From the NCBI GenBank assembly GCA_031290715.1, contig JAITNA010000068.1, positions 1 to 5,179 of the forward strand: a DNA stretch of 5,179 nt. Direction: 5' to 3'. Each line of letters opens with the position of its first letter. Position 1 is the first letter of the stretch. The notes beneath the pieces were generated by a model, which saw only the letters and a list, made by a program, of their open reading frames with translations, was not told the origin of the DNA and ran no database searches. The stretch comes from Eubacteriales Family XIII. Incertae Sedis bacterium. GTDB taxonomy: Bacteria > Bacillota > Clostridia > Peptostreptococcales > Anaerovoracaceae. Both the position numbers and the translations under genes were made by a program. Positions 1-5,179 of the stretch are shown here, in pieces.

Positions 1-1095
1 CATTCGCTTTCGCCCCTGCTGCACAAGACAGCGTTTGAAATCATGGGGAGCGGCGCGGTCTATACGCAGCTGCGCGTGGAAGCGAAGGACCTGGAGCGCT
101 TCGCCCGTCTGATGCGCGGGACCGCGGCGCCGATCCGGTATTGTTTCGGCGGCGGCGTCGATCCGGCCATGCTGCTCGGCGTCAATGTGACCATCCCGCA
201 CAAACAGCGGATCATCCCATTTCTCGATGAAGTGACCGGAGACGCGGAGATTGCGGGCGCGGTCAACACTGTGGTGGCGTCGCCTGATTTCCGGAGGTAC
301 GGCGAGGGCGCCGGGGACGCCGGGGACATTGGAGCTGCCGGGGGCGTCGGAACCGTTGGAGCTGCCGGGGAAAATAAGGTGAAGGTGCGGGAGTACAGGT
401 TGGTCGGTCACAATACGGATATGGCAGGGCTGCTCATGGCCATCCGCGGCTGCGGATACGACTATCGGGACAGCGCGGTGGCGATCCTCGGAACGGGCGG
501 CGCGGCGCTTGGGATTTTGTGCAAGGCGGTGCGGGAGGGCGCGCGGCAGGTGCAAATCTTCGGGCGCAGCGCGGAAAAGGGAAGGGCGTTTGCGGCGCGC
601 GCAGCGGAACTCGCCGATCGCGGCGCTGACGGACGGGCTGATGGACGGGCTGACGGACGCGCCGACGGAGGCATTGACGGATTCGCCGAAGGACGGGCTG
701 ACGGATTCGCGGCGGCGAAGGCCGCGCCCGCCGTCTTTCGCAATCGGCTGCCGGAAGCGGCGGATTTGGAAACGACGGACATCTTCATCAACGCGACGCC
801 GCTCGGCATGACGGGTTGGCCGGATGATTTTGAAGATATGGATTTTTTGGGCGGGCTGCCGCCGGGCGCGCTTGTGTACGACATTGTCTACACGCCCGCC
901 GAAACGAAGTTGGTCCGGGCGGCGCGGGCGCGGGGGCTGTACGCGGAGAACGGCCTTGGCATGCTCGTTTGGCAGGGACTGCTTTCGGATGAATTATTCC
1001 TGAGCAAAAATCGTGAGGACGTCCGGAGCGGCGAACTCTACAAAGCGGTATACGCTGTGCTGAGCGGCGAACTGCGCAAACGGGAAGAAGGGTAA
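1..1095 (+). CDS. aroE: Shikimate dehydrogenase, 5'-truncated by the window edge, with two low-complexity insertions
   Basis: Shikimate dehydrogenase catalyses NADPH-dependent reduction of 3-dehydroshikimate to shikimate in the cytoplasm. The frame is open from base 1, and the first codons read HSLSPLLHKTAFE, the shikimate-binding S-x-S motif found near the N-terminus. The start codon is therefore a few codons upstream, and the ATG at 43 is internal. Counting from the first visible codon, the catalytic Lys is K68 in NVTIPHK, with N89 in GAVNTV and D140 in GHNTD. The NADP-binding glycine loop GTGGAA follows, then a GRS element, INATPLGM, YDIVYTP and the C-terminal GLGMLVWQG with the substrate-contacting Gln. 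All the expected catalytic and substrate-binding residues are present, so the enzyme is probably active. At 364 visible residues it is far longer than the usual 270-290. The excess lies mainly between N89 and D140 (51 residues apart, against 16 in E. coli) and after GRS. The stop is 4 bases before the DAHP synthase gene. Confidence 0.95.
   Translation, partial: HSLSPLLHKTAFEIMGSGAVYTQLRVEAKDLERFARLMRGTAAPIRYCFGGGVDPAMLLGVNVTIPHKQRIIPFLDEVTGDAEIAGAVNTVVASPDFRRYGEGAGDAGDIGAAGGVGTVGAAGENKVKVREYRLVGHNTDMAGLLMAIRGCGYDYRDSAVAILGTGGAALGILCKAVREGARQVQIFGRSAEKGRAFAARAAELADRGADGRADGRADGRADGGIDGFAEGRADGFAAAKAAPAVFRNRLPEAADLETTDIFINATPLGMTGWPDDFEDMDFLGGLPPGALVYDIVYTPAETKLVRAARARGLYAENGLGMLVWQGLLSDELFLSKNREDVRSGELYKAVYAVLSGELRKREEG
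310..370 (+). repeat. Short direct repeats forming insertion 1 of aroE
   Basis: A 9-bp unit GCCGGGGAC is repeated in tandem at 310-318 and 319-327 (Ala-Gly-Asp twice). It is followed by a 15-bp unit TTGGAGCTGCCGGGG at 329-343 and again at 356-370, a 27-bp period. Both periods are multiples of three, so the reading frame is kept. The encoded stretch is Gly/Ala-rich and lies between the NTVV and GHNTD motifs of AroE, where relatives have only a short loop. Confidence 0.8.
619..714 (+). repeat. 12-bp minisatellite forming insertion 2 of aroE
   Basis: About eight degenerate 12-bp units lie in phase with the codons. The consensus GGACGGGCTGAC encodes Gly-Arg-Ala-Asp. Units at 631-642, 643-654 and 691-702 are near-identical, those at 655-666, 667-678, 679-690 and 703-714 have drifted, and 619-630 is a divergent first unit. 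The product is a run of A-D-G-R and D-G-F type repeats in the NADP-binding domain, after the GRS element and before INATPLG. It is probably a flexible surface loop. Confidence 0.88.
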
Positions 1096-1099
1096 GAAA

Positions 1100-2110
1100 A
1101 TGATTGTAGTAATCAGCGACGACGCGACGGATCTTCAGATCGAGCGGTTCATTTCGGATATGAACGCGCGGGAGATTACCGCGAAGGCGATCCACGGCGA
1201 CAACAAGCGCGTGTTTGGACTTGTCGGCGATACCTCGTCGCTCGACGCGGAGAATATGATGAGAAACGAGGCCGTCGAGAAAGTCATGAAGGTCACGGCG
1301 CCGTACAAGCTCGCGGGCCGCAGCTTTCACGGGGATGACAGCGTCGTGGAATTGACGAAAGGCGGGCCGAAGATCGGCGGCGGCGCTTTTGCGGTGGCGG
1401 CGGGCCCCTGCTCGGTCGAAACGGAGGAACAGATTCTCTCCATCGCGATGGACGTGAAACGTTCGGGCGCGGCGCTGCTTCGCGGGGGCGCTTTCAAACC
1501 CCGGAGCTCGCCCTATTCGTTTCAGGGCTTGGGCCTCGACGGTCTTGAGCTGCTCAAAATCGCGCGCCAAAAAACGGGGCTCGGCATCGTGACGGAAATC
1601 ATGTCGTCCGAATATTTGGATGTCTTTGAAAAGGACGTCGACGTCATTCAGGTCGGCGCGCGCAATATGCAAAACTTCACACTGCTTCGCGAGCTCGGCC
1701 GGCTCGGAAAGCCCGTGCTGCTGAAGCGCGGCCCGTCGAGTACGATCGATGAGCTGCTCATGGCCGCGGATTACATTCTCATGGCCGGAAAGTCCAGCGT
1801 CATTCTGTGCGAACGCGGCATCCGGACGTTTGAAACCGCGACGCGGAATACCTTGGATATTTCGGCTGTGCCGGTCCTCAAAAAGCGTTCCCACCTGCCG
1901 GTCATGGTGGACCCCTCTCACGGGACAGGCTACTGGGACCTCGTCTACCCGATGTCGCTCGCGGCGGCGGCGGCCGGAGCGGACGGCCTTATTATTGAAG
2001 TGCATGACCGTCCCGCAAGGGCGCTCTGCGACGGGCAGCAATCCATCACGCCGGCGCTGTTTGACAACATGATGGGCAAAATCAAAAAAGTCAGGGACGC
2101 AATCAGCTGA
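1100..2110 (+). CDS. aroF: 3-deoxy-7-phosphoheptulonate (DAHP) synthase, type I-beta with N-terminal ACT-like domain
   Basis: This enzyme condenses phosphoenolpyruvate with erythrose 4-phosphate, the first committed step of the shikimate pathway. At 336 residues it matches the Thermotoga maritima-type I-beta enzyme almost end to end. Residues 1-70 form the ferredoxin-like (ACT-like) regulatory domain, starting MIVVISDDAT. The barrel follows, with AAGPCSVET (101-108), RGGAFKPRSSPYSFQGLG (128-145), GARNMQNF (186-193), LLKRG (207-211), ILCERGIRTFE (235-245), DPSHGTG (271-277) and IIEVH (298-302). Predicted metal ligands are C104, H274, E300 and D311, all present and each offset by two from the T. 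maritima numbering. The ATG is 4 bases after the aroE stop, and the purine-rich ribosome binding site (GAAGAAGGG) overlaps the end of aroE, so the two genes are probably translationally coupled. In this subclass the N-terminal domain mediates inhibition by Tyr or Phe; which one acts here cannot be read from sequence. Some annotators use aroG or aroA for this class. Confidence 0.96.
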   Translation: MIVVISDDATDLQIERFISDMNAREITAKAIHGDNKRVFGLVGDTSSLDAENMMRNEAVEKVMKVTAPYKLAGRSFHGDDSVVELTKGGPKIGGGAFAVAAGPCSVETEEQILSIAMDVKRSGAALLRGGAFKPRSSPYSFQGLGLDGLELLKIARQKTGLGIVTEIMSSEYLDVFEKDVDVIQVGARNMQNFTLLRELGRLGKPVLLKRGPSSTIDELLMAADYILMAGKSSVILCERGIRTFETATRNTLDISAVPVLKKRSHLPVMVDPSHGTGYWDLVYPMSLAAAAAGADGLIIEVHDRPARALCDGQQSITPALFDNMMGKIKKVRDAIS

Positions 2111-2136
2111 AATCGCGGGCATGTATTCAACTGAAA

Positions 2137-2165
2137 TCAACAATTAATCATTAATCATTAATAAT
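2137..2165 (+). promoter_or_regulatory. Weak candidate internal promoter for pheA
   Basis: A -35-like TCAACA (2137-2142, four of six matches to TTGACA) is separated by 17 bases from a -10-like AATAAT (2160-2165). A start near 2172 would leave a leader of about 20 nt carrying the pheA ribosome binding site. The match is weak, and AT-rich repeats give such hits by chance. Confidence 0.22.
2144..2164. repeat. TTAATCA heptad repeat between aroF and pheA
   Basis: Two exact tandem copies of TTAATCA (2144-2150, 2151-2157) are followed by a near copy, TTAATAA (2158-2164). They form the core of a sharply AT-rich patch in an otherwise GC-rich operon. No gene or strong hairpin is seen in the 82-base gap. 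The patch could act as an internal promoter or ribosome-standby region, or be a dispersed intergenic repeat. Confidence 0.6.
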
Positions 2166-2192
2166 GGGCGACAGCGCGGAGGCAAGGACGAT

Positions 2193-3323
2193 ATGAACGA
2201 CAAAAAAGAGATTGCAATTTTCAGGGAAGTCATCGACGGCGTCGATCGCGAGATCGTCAAGCTTTTTGAGCGCCGCATGATTCTGACAAAAGAAATCGTC
2301 GACTACAAGATGGAGAATAATATCGCGATCTATGATGTGGACCGCGAACAGGTCATCGTCGACGGGGCGACGGCGCTCGTCGACAAGGAACTGTACGGCG
2401 AGGTCATTTTGCTCATGCGGTCGATCATGGCCCTCGGGCGGGAATATCAGCGGAGCCTTATGTTCTCCGGCGCCGCGCCCGACTTTCTGCCGGCGCCGCG
2501 GCCGCGCAAACTGAGCAATGTCAAGTGTATCTATCAGGGCGCGCCGGGCGCGTGGAGCGAACACGCGGCGATCAAGCTCTTCCCGAACGCGGCCCTCTCC
2601 TCCGCGGACTATTTTGAGGATGTCTTTCGCATGGTCAAGGACGGAGAAGCGGACTACGGCATCCTGCCCATCGAAAACTCCAAGACGGGGGCAATCGGGG
2701 AAACTTACGATCTGCTGCGCAGCTACGGTTGTTACATTGTCAGCCGCACATGGATTGACATCAAGCATTGCTTGCTTGCGAAACCGGGCGCGGCATTGCG
2801 CGATATCCGCGAGGTCTATTCCCATCCGGAGGGATTCAAACAATGCCGGCGCTTCCTTCAGGACAAGTCTTGGGATTTGATCGCGAGCAGCAACACGGCG
2901 GTCGCCGCGGAAAAGGCCGCTTCGTCCGAAGGGATCCGGACGGCCGCCATCGGTTCGCGGATGGCCGCGGAGCACAACGGGCTGACGGCGCTCTCCGAGG
3001 ACATCATGGATTCGGATAAAAACAGGACGTCCTTTGTCGTGATCGCGGCACAGCCGGAGTACGACGGCGAAAGCGATCTCATCTCGATCTCCTTTGCCGC
3101 CGCGCACAGGTCCGGGTCGCTCTGCGAGGCGCTGCTGCCTTTCATGGCGGCGGGCATCAATCTCACGCGGATCGAATCGCGGCCAAGCTCCACGGCGCGG
3201 GCCTATCGCTTCTTCGCGGAGATCAGCGGCAATATTCAGGATTCCAGAATGATCGAAACGCTGACGCACGCGGCAAACGTGACGGAGTACTTCGAGGTCA
3301 TCGGCTGCTATCGGCAGGTGTAG
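2193..3323 (+). CDS. pheA: Bifunctional chorismate mutase / prephenate dehydratase (P-protein)
   Basis: This enzyme converts chorismate to prephenate and then to phenylpyruvate, the Phe branch. The order is an AroQ-type mutase domain (about 1-90), dehydratase (about 110-288) and ACT regulatory domain (about 295-376). Mutase residues R11, R28, K39, D48 and E52 fall at the same numbers as in the E. coli P-protein, with Q86 as the likely equivalent of Q88. Dehydratase motifs are YQGAPGAWSE (114-123), GILPIENSKTG (156-166), YSHPEGFKQC (209-218), SNTAVAAEKA (233-242) and NRTSF (277-281). The last keeps the catalytic Thr (T279) but has Ser where TRF is usual. The ACT domain has GSLCEAL and IESRP (327-331), the Phe-binding motifs, so feedback inhibition by Phe is likely. 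The length of 376 is normal. The ATG at 2193 is supported by GGAGG at 2178-2182 and AAGGA at 2184-2188. It is the third gene of the aro operon, and the layout resembles clostridial P-proteins. Confidence 0.96.
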   Translation: MNDKKEIAIFREVIDGVDREIVKLFERRMILTKEIVDYKMENNIAIYDVDREQVIVDGATALVDKELYGEVILLMRSIMALGREYQRSLMFSGAAPDFLPAPRPRKLSNVKCIYQGAPGAWSEHAAIKLFPNAALSSADYFEDVFRMVKDGEADYGILPIENSKTGAIGETYDLLRSYGCYIVSRTWIDIKHCLLAKPGAALRDIREVYSHPEGFKQCRRFLQDKSWDLIASSNTAVAAEKAASSEGIRTAAIGSRMAAEHNGLTALSEDIMDSDKNRTSFVVIAAQPEYDGESDLISISFAAAHRSGSLCEALLPFMAAGINLTRIESRPSSTARAYRFFAEISGNIQDSRMIETLTHAANVTEYFEVIGCYRQV

Positions 3324-3343
3324 GGGGGAGAGCGGGACGGCAC

Positions 3344-3379
3344 AAAAAAGGAGAGCAAAGGGATTGCCACTTTGCTCTC
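3344..3379 (-). terminator. Rho-independent terminator of the permease gene
   Basis: On the minus strand a perfect 10-bp stem, GAGAGCAAAG (3379-3370) with CTTTGCTCTC (3360-3351), is followed by C and six T (3349-3344). GG and CC inside the 9-base loop can add two pairs with one bulge. The stem begins 15 bases after the permease stop. Read on the + strand the T-run precedes the hairpin as an A-run, and no T-tract follows, so it is not a good terminator for pheA. Confidence 0.9.
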
Positions 3380-3394
3380 GCTTCGCCCTCGCTT

Positions 3395-4843
3395 TCAAGC
3401 TTTCCGCTCGGTATGCAGCCGCCGGTCCGGACGGCTGTACTCGTCGCCGAAGAGCAGGAATTCCCGTTCCTCTATTGACACAGACTTGTTTTTCACCGAA
3501 TTCATGATGTAGAGAACCACGCCGAGCGCCACCCATACCAACACCAACACCCATTCGACGGGGAGCAGAGAACCGGGGCCGATGGGCAGATAGAGGTACA
3601 GGAAGAAGAGCGCGACGCAGATGGCGAGTACGCCGACGACAGCGCCGCCCTTTACTTTGTACGGGCGCGCCAAGTCCGGTTCTCGTTTGCGAAGGAAAAG
3701 GAAGGACAGCGCCACCATGAAGTAGGCGACGACCGTGCCGAAAGCGCTCGCGTCCACAAACCACACAAGGGCGGATTTGCCGAGCAGCGGCGAAGCGCAG
3801 GTGATGATTGCGACAAGAAGAATCGCCGCCGTCGGCGTGTTATGCTTCTTGTGTACCCGGCCGAATACCTCCGGCAGCATCTTTGCGCGGCCCATGCTGA
3901 ACAGTACCCGCGTCGCCCCGATGATGAAGCCGTTCCAACTGGTCAGTATGCCGCACATCGCCACGATAATCATAATTTTCCCAAAGACGGGATTGCCCAT
4001 GGCATAGGCAAAGGCGTCGGCGACCGGCACACCGCCGGAATCGCGCACATCGGCCGGCGCGGAGAGCGTGATGCTGAGAATCATCAGCATGTACCAGAAT
4101 GCCGCCATGCAAATCGCCGCGATCAGTATCTTCGCGATCTTGTTCAGCGGAATTTTCATCTCTTCCGCAGCCTGCGGAATGACGTCGAAACCGACGAACA
4201 TCGCGGGCACCATCAAGATCACCGCGACGAATCCGCGCGAATCCGTGAACGCGGGCAGCAGATGAGCGGCGTCGCCTTTCACGACAGAACCAAAGAAGAA
4301 AGCCAAACCGCCGATGGCTAATGCAATGGTCGCGAATGTCTGAAAGATCGCGGAAGACTTGACGCCCCGGTAGTTCAGGATGGCAAGCAGCGCGCCGCCG
4401 GCCGTGCCGATCAATACCCAAGAAATGTAGACATCAAATCCCGCGATACTCCACAAATAGCCGACCCGCGGAACCGGAAGCACATAGTCTATGGCCGTGG
4501 CGAGCGCGGGCCCCTCCCAAGCCGCGACGCCGACATAGGCGAAAGTAATCATCCAACCCGTGATCCAGGACGGCAAATACCCCATTCCCCGATAAGAAAA
4601 TACCAATTCCCCGCCCGCAAGCGGCAGTGCGGGCGTGAGCTCCGCATAGGTCATTCCGACGAAAACGCACAAGACGGCGCCCACCGCAAACGCAAGAATG
4701 GCGCCGAGCGTCCCGGCTAATGAAACCCACTCCCCGGCCAACATGATCCAACCCCAACCGATCATGGTGCCAAACGCCAACGCAATGACGTCCCTCGTAC
4801 TCATAGCCCGCGCCAGCTGGCTCCGTTCCACTTTGCTGCTCAT
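3395..4843 (-). CDS. APC-superfamily amino acid permease, substrate unknown
   Basis: This is a 482-residue cytoplasmic-membrane protein with about 12 hydrophobic helices, roughly at 18-40, 45-68, 93-118, 135-156, 165-187, 203-223, 236-261, 284-312, 337-353, 358-384, 400-420 and 429-448. Family signs are the unwound helix-1 motif GTMIGWGW (25-32), YAELTPALPLAGGE (66-79), FVGFDVIPQAAEEMKIP (216-232), the helix 8 to loop segment ATRVLFSMGRAKMLP (310-324) and ARPYKV (392-397). These fit the AA_permease_2 group of H+- or Na+-coupled amino acid transporters. GWGW in helix 1 is a variant of the usual G-x-G substrate-binding turn. The ATG at 4843 is backed by GGGAGG (4857-4852), 8 bases upstream. The gene converges on pheA and has its own promoter and terminator, so it is a separate unit. 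Proximity to aromatic biosynthesis genes does not prove an aromatic substrate. The C-terminal tail (about 450-482) is charged and cytoplasmic. Confidence 0.92.
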   Translation of the reverse strand: MSSKVERSQLARAMSTRDVIALAFGTMIGWGWIMLAGEWVSLAGTLGAILAFAVGAVLCVFVGMTYAELTPALPLAGGELVFSYRGMGYLPSWITGWMITFAYVGVAAWEGPALATAIDYVLPVPRVGYLWSIAGFDVYISWVLIGTAGGALLAILNYRGVKSSAIFQTFATIALAIGGLAFFFGSVVKGDAAHLLPAFTDSRGFVAVILMVPAMFVGFDVIPQAAEEMKIPLNKIAKILIAAICMAAFWYMLMILSITLSAPADVRDSGGVPVADAFAYAMGNPVFGKIMIIVAMCGILTSWNGFIIGATRVLFSMGRAKMLPEVFGRVHKKHNTPTAAILLVAIITCASPLLGKSALVWFVDASAFGTVVAYFMVALSFLFLRKREPDLARPYKVKGGAVVGVLAICVALFFLYLYLPIGPGSLLPVEWVLVLVWVALGVVLYIMNSVKNKSVSIEEREFLLFGDEYSRPDRRLHTERKA

Positions 4844-4880
4844 TCAATCCGCCTCCCTTTATAAAAATAAAATGAATATG

Positions 4881-4941
4881 AAAAATAATAATAAAAACAG
4901 AGCGCGAAAAGAGCAATTCACTTTCGCTCCAAACTCTTTTC
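4881..4941 (-). promoter_or_regulatory. Possible attenuator: two competing hairpins and a T-rich tract in the permease leader
   Basis: Read on the minus strand, GAAAAGAG (4941-4934) pairs perfectly with CTCTTTTC (4913-4906), giving 8 bp around a 20-base loop. Alternatively GAGCGAAA (4929-4922) pairs with TTTCGCGCTC (4909-4900), giving 3 + 5 bp with a two-base bulge. This second hairpin is followed at once by TG and TTTTTATTATTATTTTT (4897-4881). The two use overlapping 3' segments and so exclude each other, as in terminator/antiterminator pairs. The stems are short, no known riboswitch or T-box motif is recognised, and AT-rich leaders often contain T-runs, so confidence is low. Confidence 0.33.
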
Positions 4942-4955
4942 ATAACGACAAGAAT

Positions 4956-4984
4956 ATTATCGTCGGGTATGGGCAAATAAGCAA
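4956..4984 (-). promoter_or_regulatory. Candidate sigma-70-type promoter of the permease gene
   Basis: On the minus strand TTGCTT (4984-4979) and GATAAT (4961-4956) are separated by exactly 17 bases. Each box matches its consensus (TTGACA, TATAAT) at four or five of six positions. A start near 4949 would give a leader of about 105 nt containing the paired hairpins and the ribosome binding site. Confidence 0.45.
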
Positions 4985-5074
4985 CTAATATTTTTTGAAA
5001 TTCGGCGTCGGCTGAAATTATTGTAACTGCTCAGACCCCTGTTAAAATACTGTCAGTCGTAGAGTGCCACGGTA

Positions 5075-5102
5075 GACGACCACGCGCTGAAGCGCTGTCG
5101 TC
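5075..5102. repeat. Palindrome overlapping repeat copy 1
   Basis: GACGAC (5075-5080) pairs with GTCGTC (5097-5102). Inside is a second stem, GCGCT (5084-5088) with AGCGC (5091-5095), separated by an asymmetric internal loop. GACGAC could instead pair partly with GTCGT at 5056-5060. Copy 2 keeps the inner palindrome, but within this window it lacks the left GACGAC arm. Confidence 0.7.
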
Positions 5103-5110
5103 CTCGAATG
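5082..5110. repeat. 29-bp direct repeat, copy 1
   Basis: These 29 bases are identical to 5151-5179, giving a 69-bp period. The unit contains the palindrome GCGCTGAAGCGC (5084-5095) and ends in CTCGAATG. The match does not extend leftward (5081 and 5150 differ), and its right limit is unknown because the window stops at copy 2. Confidence 0.9.
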
Positions 5111-5147
5111 GGACGTTCCAACGGTCGCAAGCGACCGGGATACGTCC
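5111..5147. repeat. Long interrupted palindrome between the two 29-bp repeats
   Basis: GGACGTTCC (5111-5119) pairs with GGA-T-ACGTCC (5138-5147) with one bulged T. Nested within it CGGTCGC (5122-5128) pairs with GCGACCG (5131-5137) around AA. About 16 bp can pair in 37 bases, so almost the whole segment between the repeats is one hairpin. This is the behaviour expected of a REP-like palindromic element and not of a CRISPR spacer. Confidence 0.82.
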
Positions 5148-5150
5148 GCA

Positions 5151-5179
5151 ACGCGCTGAAGCGCTGTCGTCCTCGAATG
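5151..5179. repeat. 29-bp direct repeat, copy 2, ending at the window edge
   Basis: Exact copy of 5082-5110, with the internal palindrome GCGCTGAAGCGC at 5153-5164. Its last base is the last base of the window, so the identity may continue beyond it and the array may hold more copies. Confidence 0.9.

Larger units (their letters stand above)
4844..5179. other. Non-coding region upstream of the permease
   Basis: These 336 bases contain no convincing gene on either strand. The part nearest the permease (about 4858-5050) is AT-rich and holds the ribosome binding site, leader hairpins and candidate promoter. The outer part (about 5050-5179) switches to GC-rich palindromic repeats. No tRNA or known RNA family was recognised. 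Confidence 0.7.

Noticed and set aside
43..45. ATG at 43 as the aroE start
   Set aside because: The codons before it encode the essential SLSP shikimate-binding motif in the same frame, so the true start is upstream of the window.
788..2143. 451-codon open frame on the minus strand opposite aroE and aroF
   Set aside because: It lies antisense to well-identified genes; long antisense frames are expected in GC-rich coding sequence. The translation is Arg/His-rich with no recognisable domain.
2164..2196. Ten-codon frame (MGDSAEARTI) overlapping the pheA start as ATGA, a possible leader peptide
   Set aside because: It has no ribosome binding site upstream, no Phe or other aromatic codons, and no terminator hairpin follows it; the overlap is likely chance.
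2151..3764. 537-codon open frame on the minus strand opposite pheA and overlapping the permease
   Set aside because: It covers confirmed pheA and permease codons in a different frame, crosses the terminator, and has an Arg-rich composition with no recognisable domain.
4698..4988. 96-codon + strand frame across the permease start
   Set aside because: It is mostly antisense to the permease and to its AT-rich leader, with a Lys/Asn-rich run that only reflects base composition.
5082..5179. CRISPR array (29-bp repeat, internal palindrome, 40-bp spacer)
   Set aside because: Only two copies are visible, no cas genes are in the window, the spacer is longer than the roughly 32 bp usual for 29-bp repeats, and most of the spacer is itself a near-perfect hairpin, which random captured spacers are not.

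Overview
The window is a stretch of bacterial chromosome with GC-rich coding sequence and short AT-rich intergenic segments. The P-protein (chorismate mutase–prephenate dehydratase) and the type I-beta DAHP synthase look most like those of anaerobic Firmicutes, especially the Clostridia. That placement is inferred from remembered family resemblance, not from a search.

Left part (1-3323, + strand): an aromatic amino acid operon. It begins inside a shikimate dehydrogenase gene (aroE) whose first few codons lie upstream of the window. A DAHP synthase gene (aroF-type) follows after 4 bases, and a bifunctional pheA follows after an 82-base gap. The operon therefore covers the committed first step of the shikimate pathway, its fourth step, and the two steps from chorismate to phenylpyruvate. 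The DAHP synthase has an N-terminal ACT-like (ferredoxin-like) domain and the P-protein has a C-terminal ACT domain, so both the pathway entry and the Phe branch are probably feedback-controlled. AroE is unusually long because it carries two in-frame low-complexity insertions made of short DNA repeats.

Middle (3324-3394): a convergent intergenic gap with one clear intrinsic terminator. Its T-run is on the minus strand, so it serves the permease and not pheA.

Right part (3395-4843, - strand): a 12-helix APC-superfamily amino acid permease of unknown substrate. It has a strong ribosome binding site, a candidate sigma-70-type promoter, and a leader of about 105 nt that contains two mutually exclusive hairpins followed by a T-rich tract (possible attenuator).

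Far right (about 5050-5179): a non-coding stretch packed with palindromes. A 29-bp direct repeat occurs twice, 69 bp apart, and the 40 bp between the copies form a nearly perfect hairpin. The second copy ends exactly at the window edge, so this is probably the start of a larger palindromic repeat element or array. It resembles a CRISPR in outline but probably is not one. No complete new defence or mobile system is visible. The observations most worth following are the palindromic repeat, the minisatellites inside aroE, and the permease leader.
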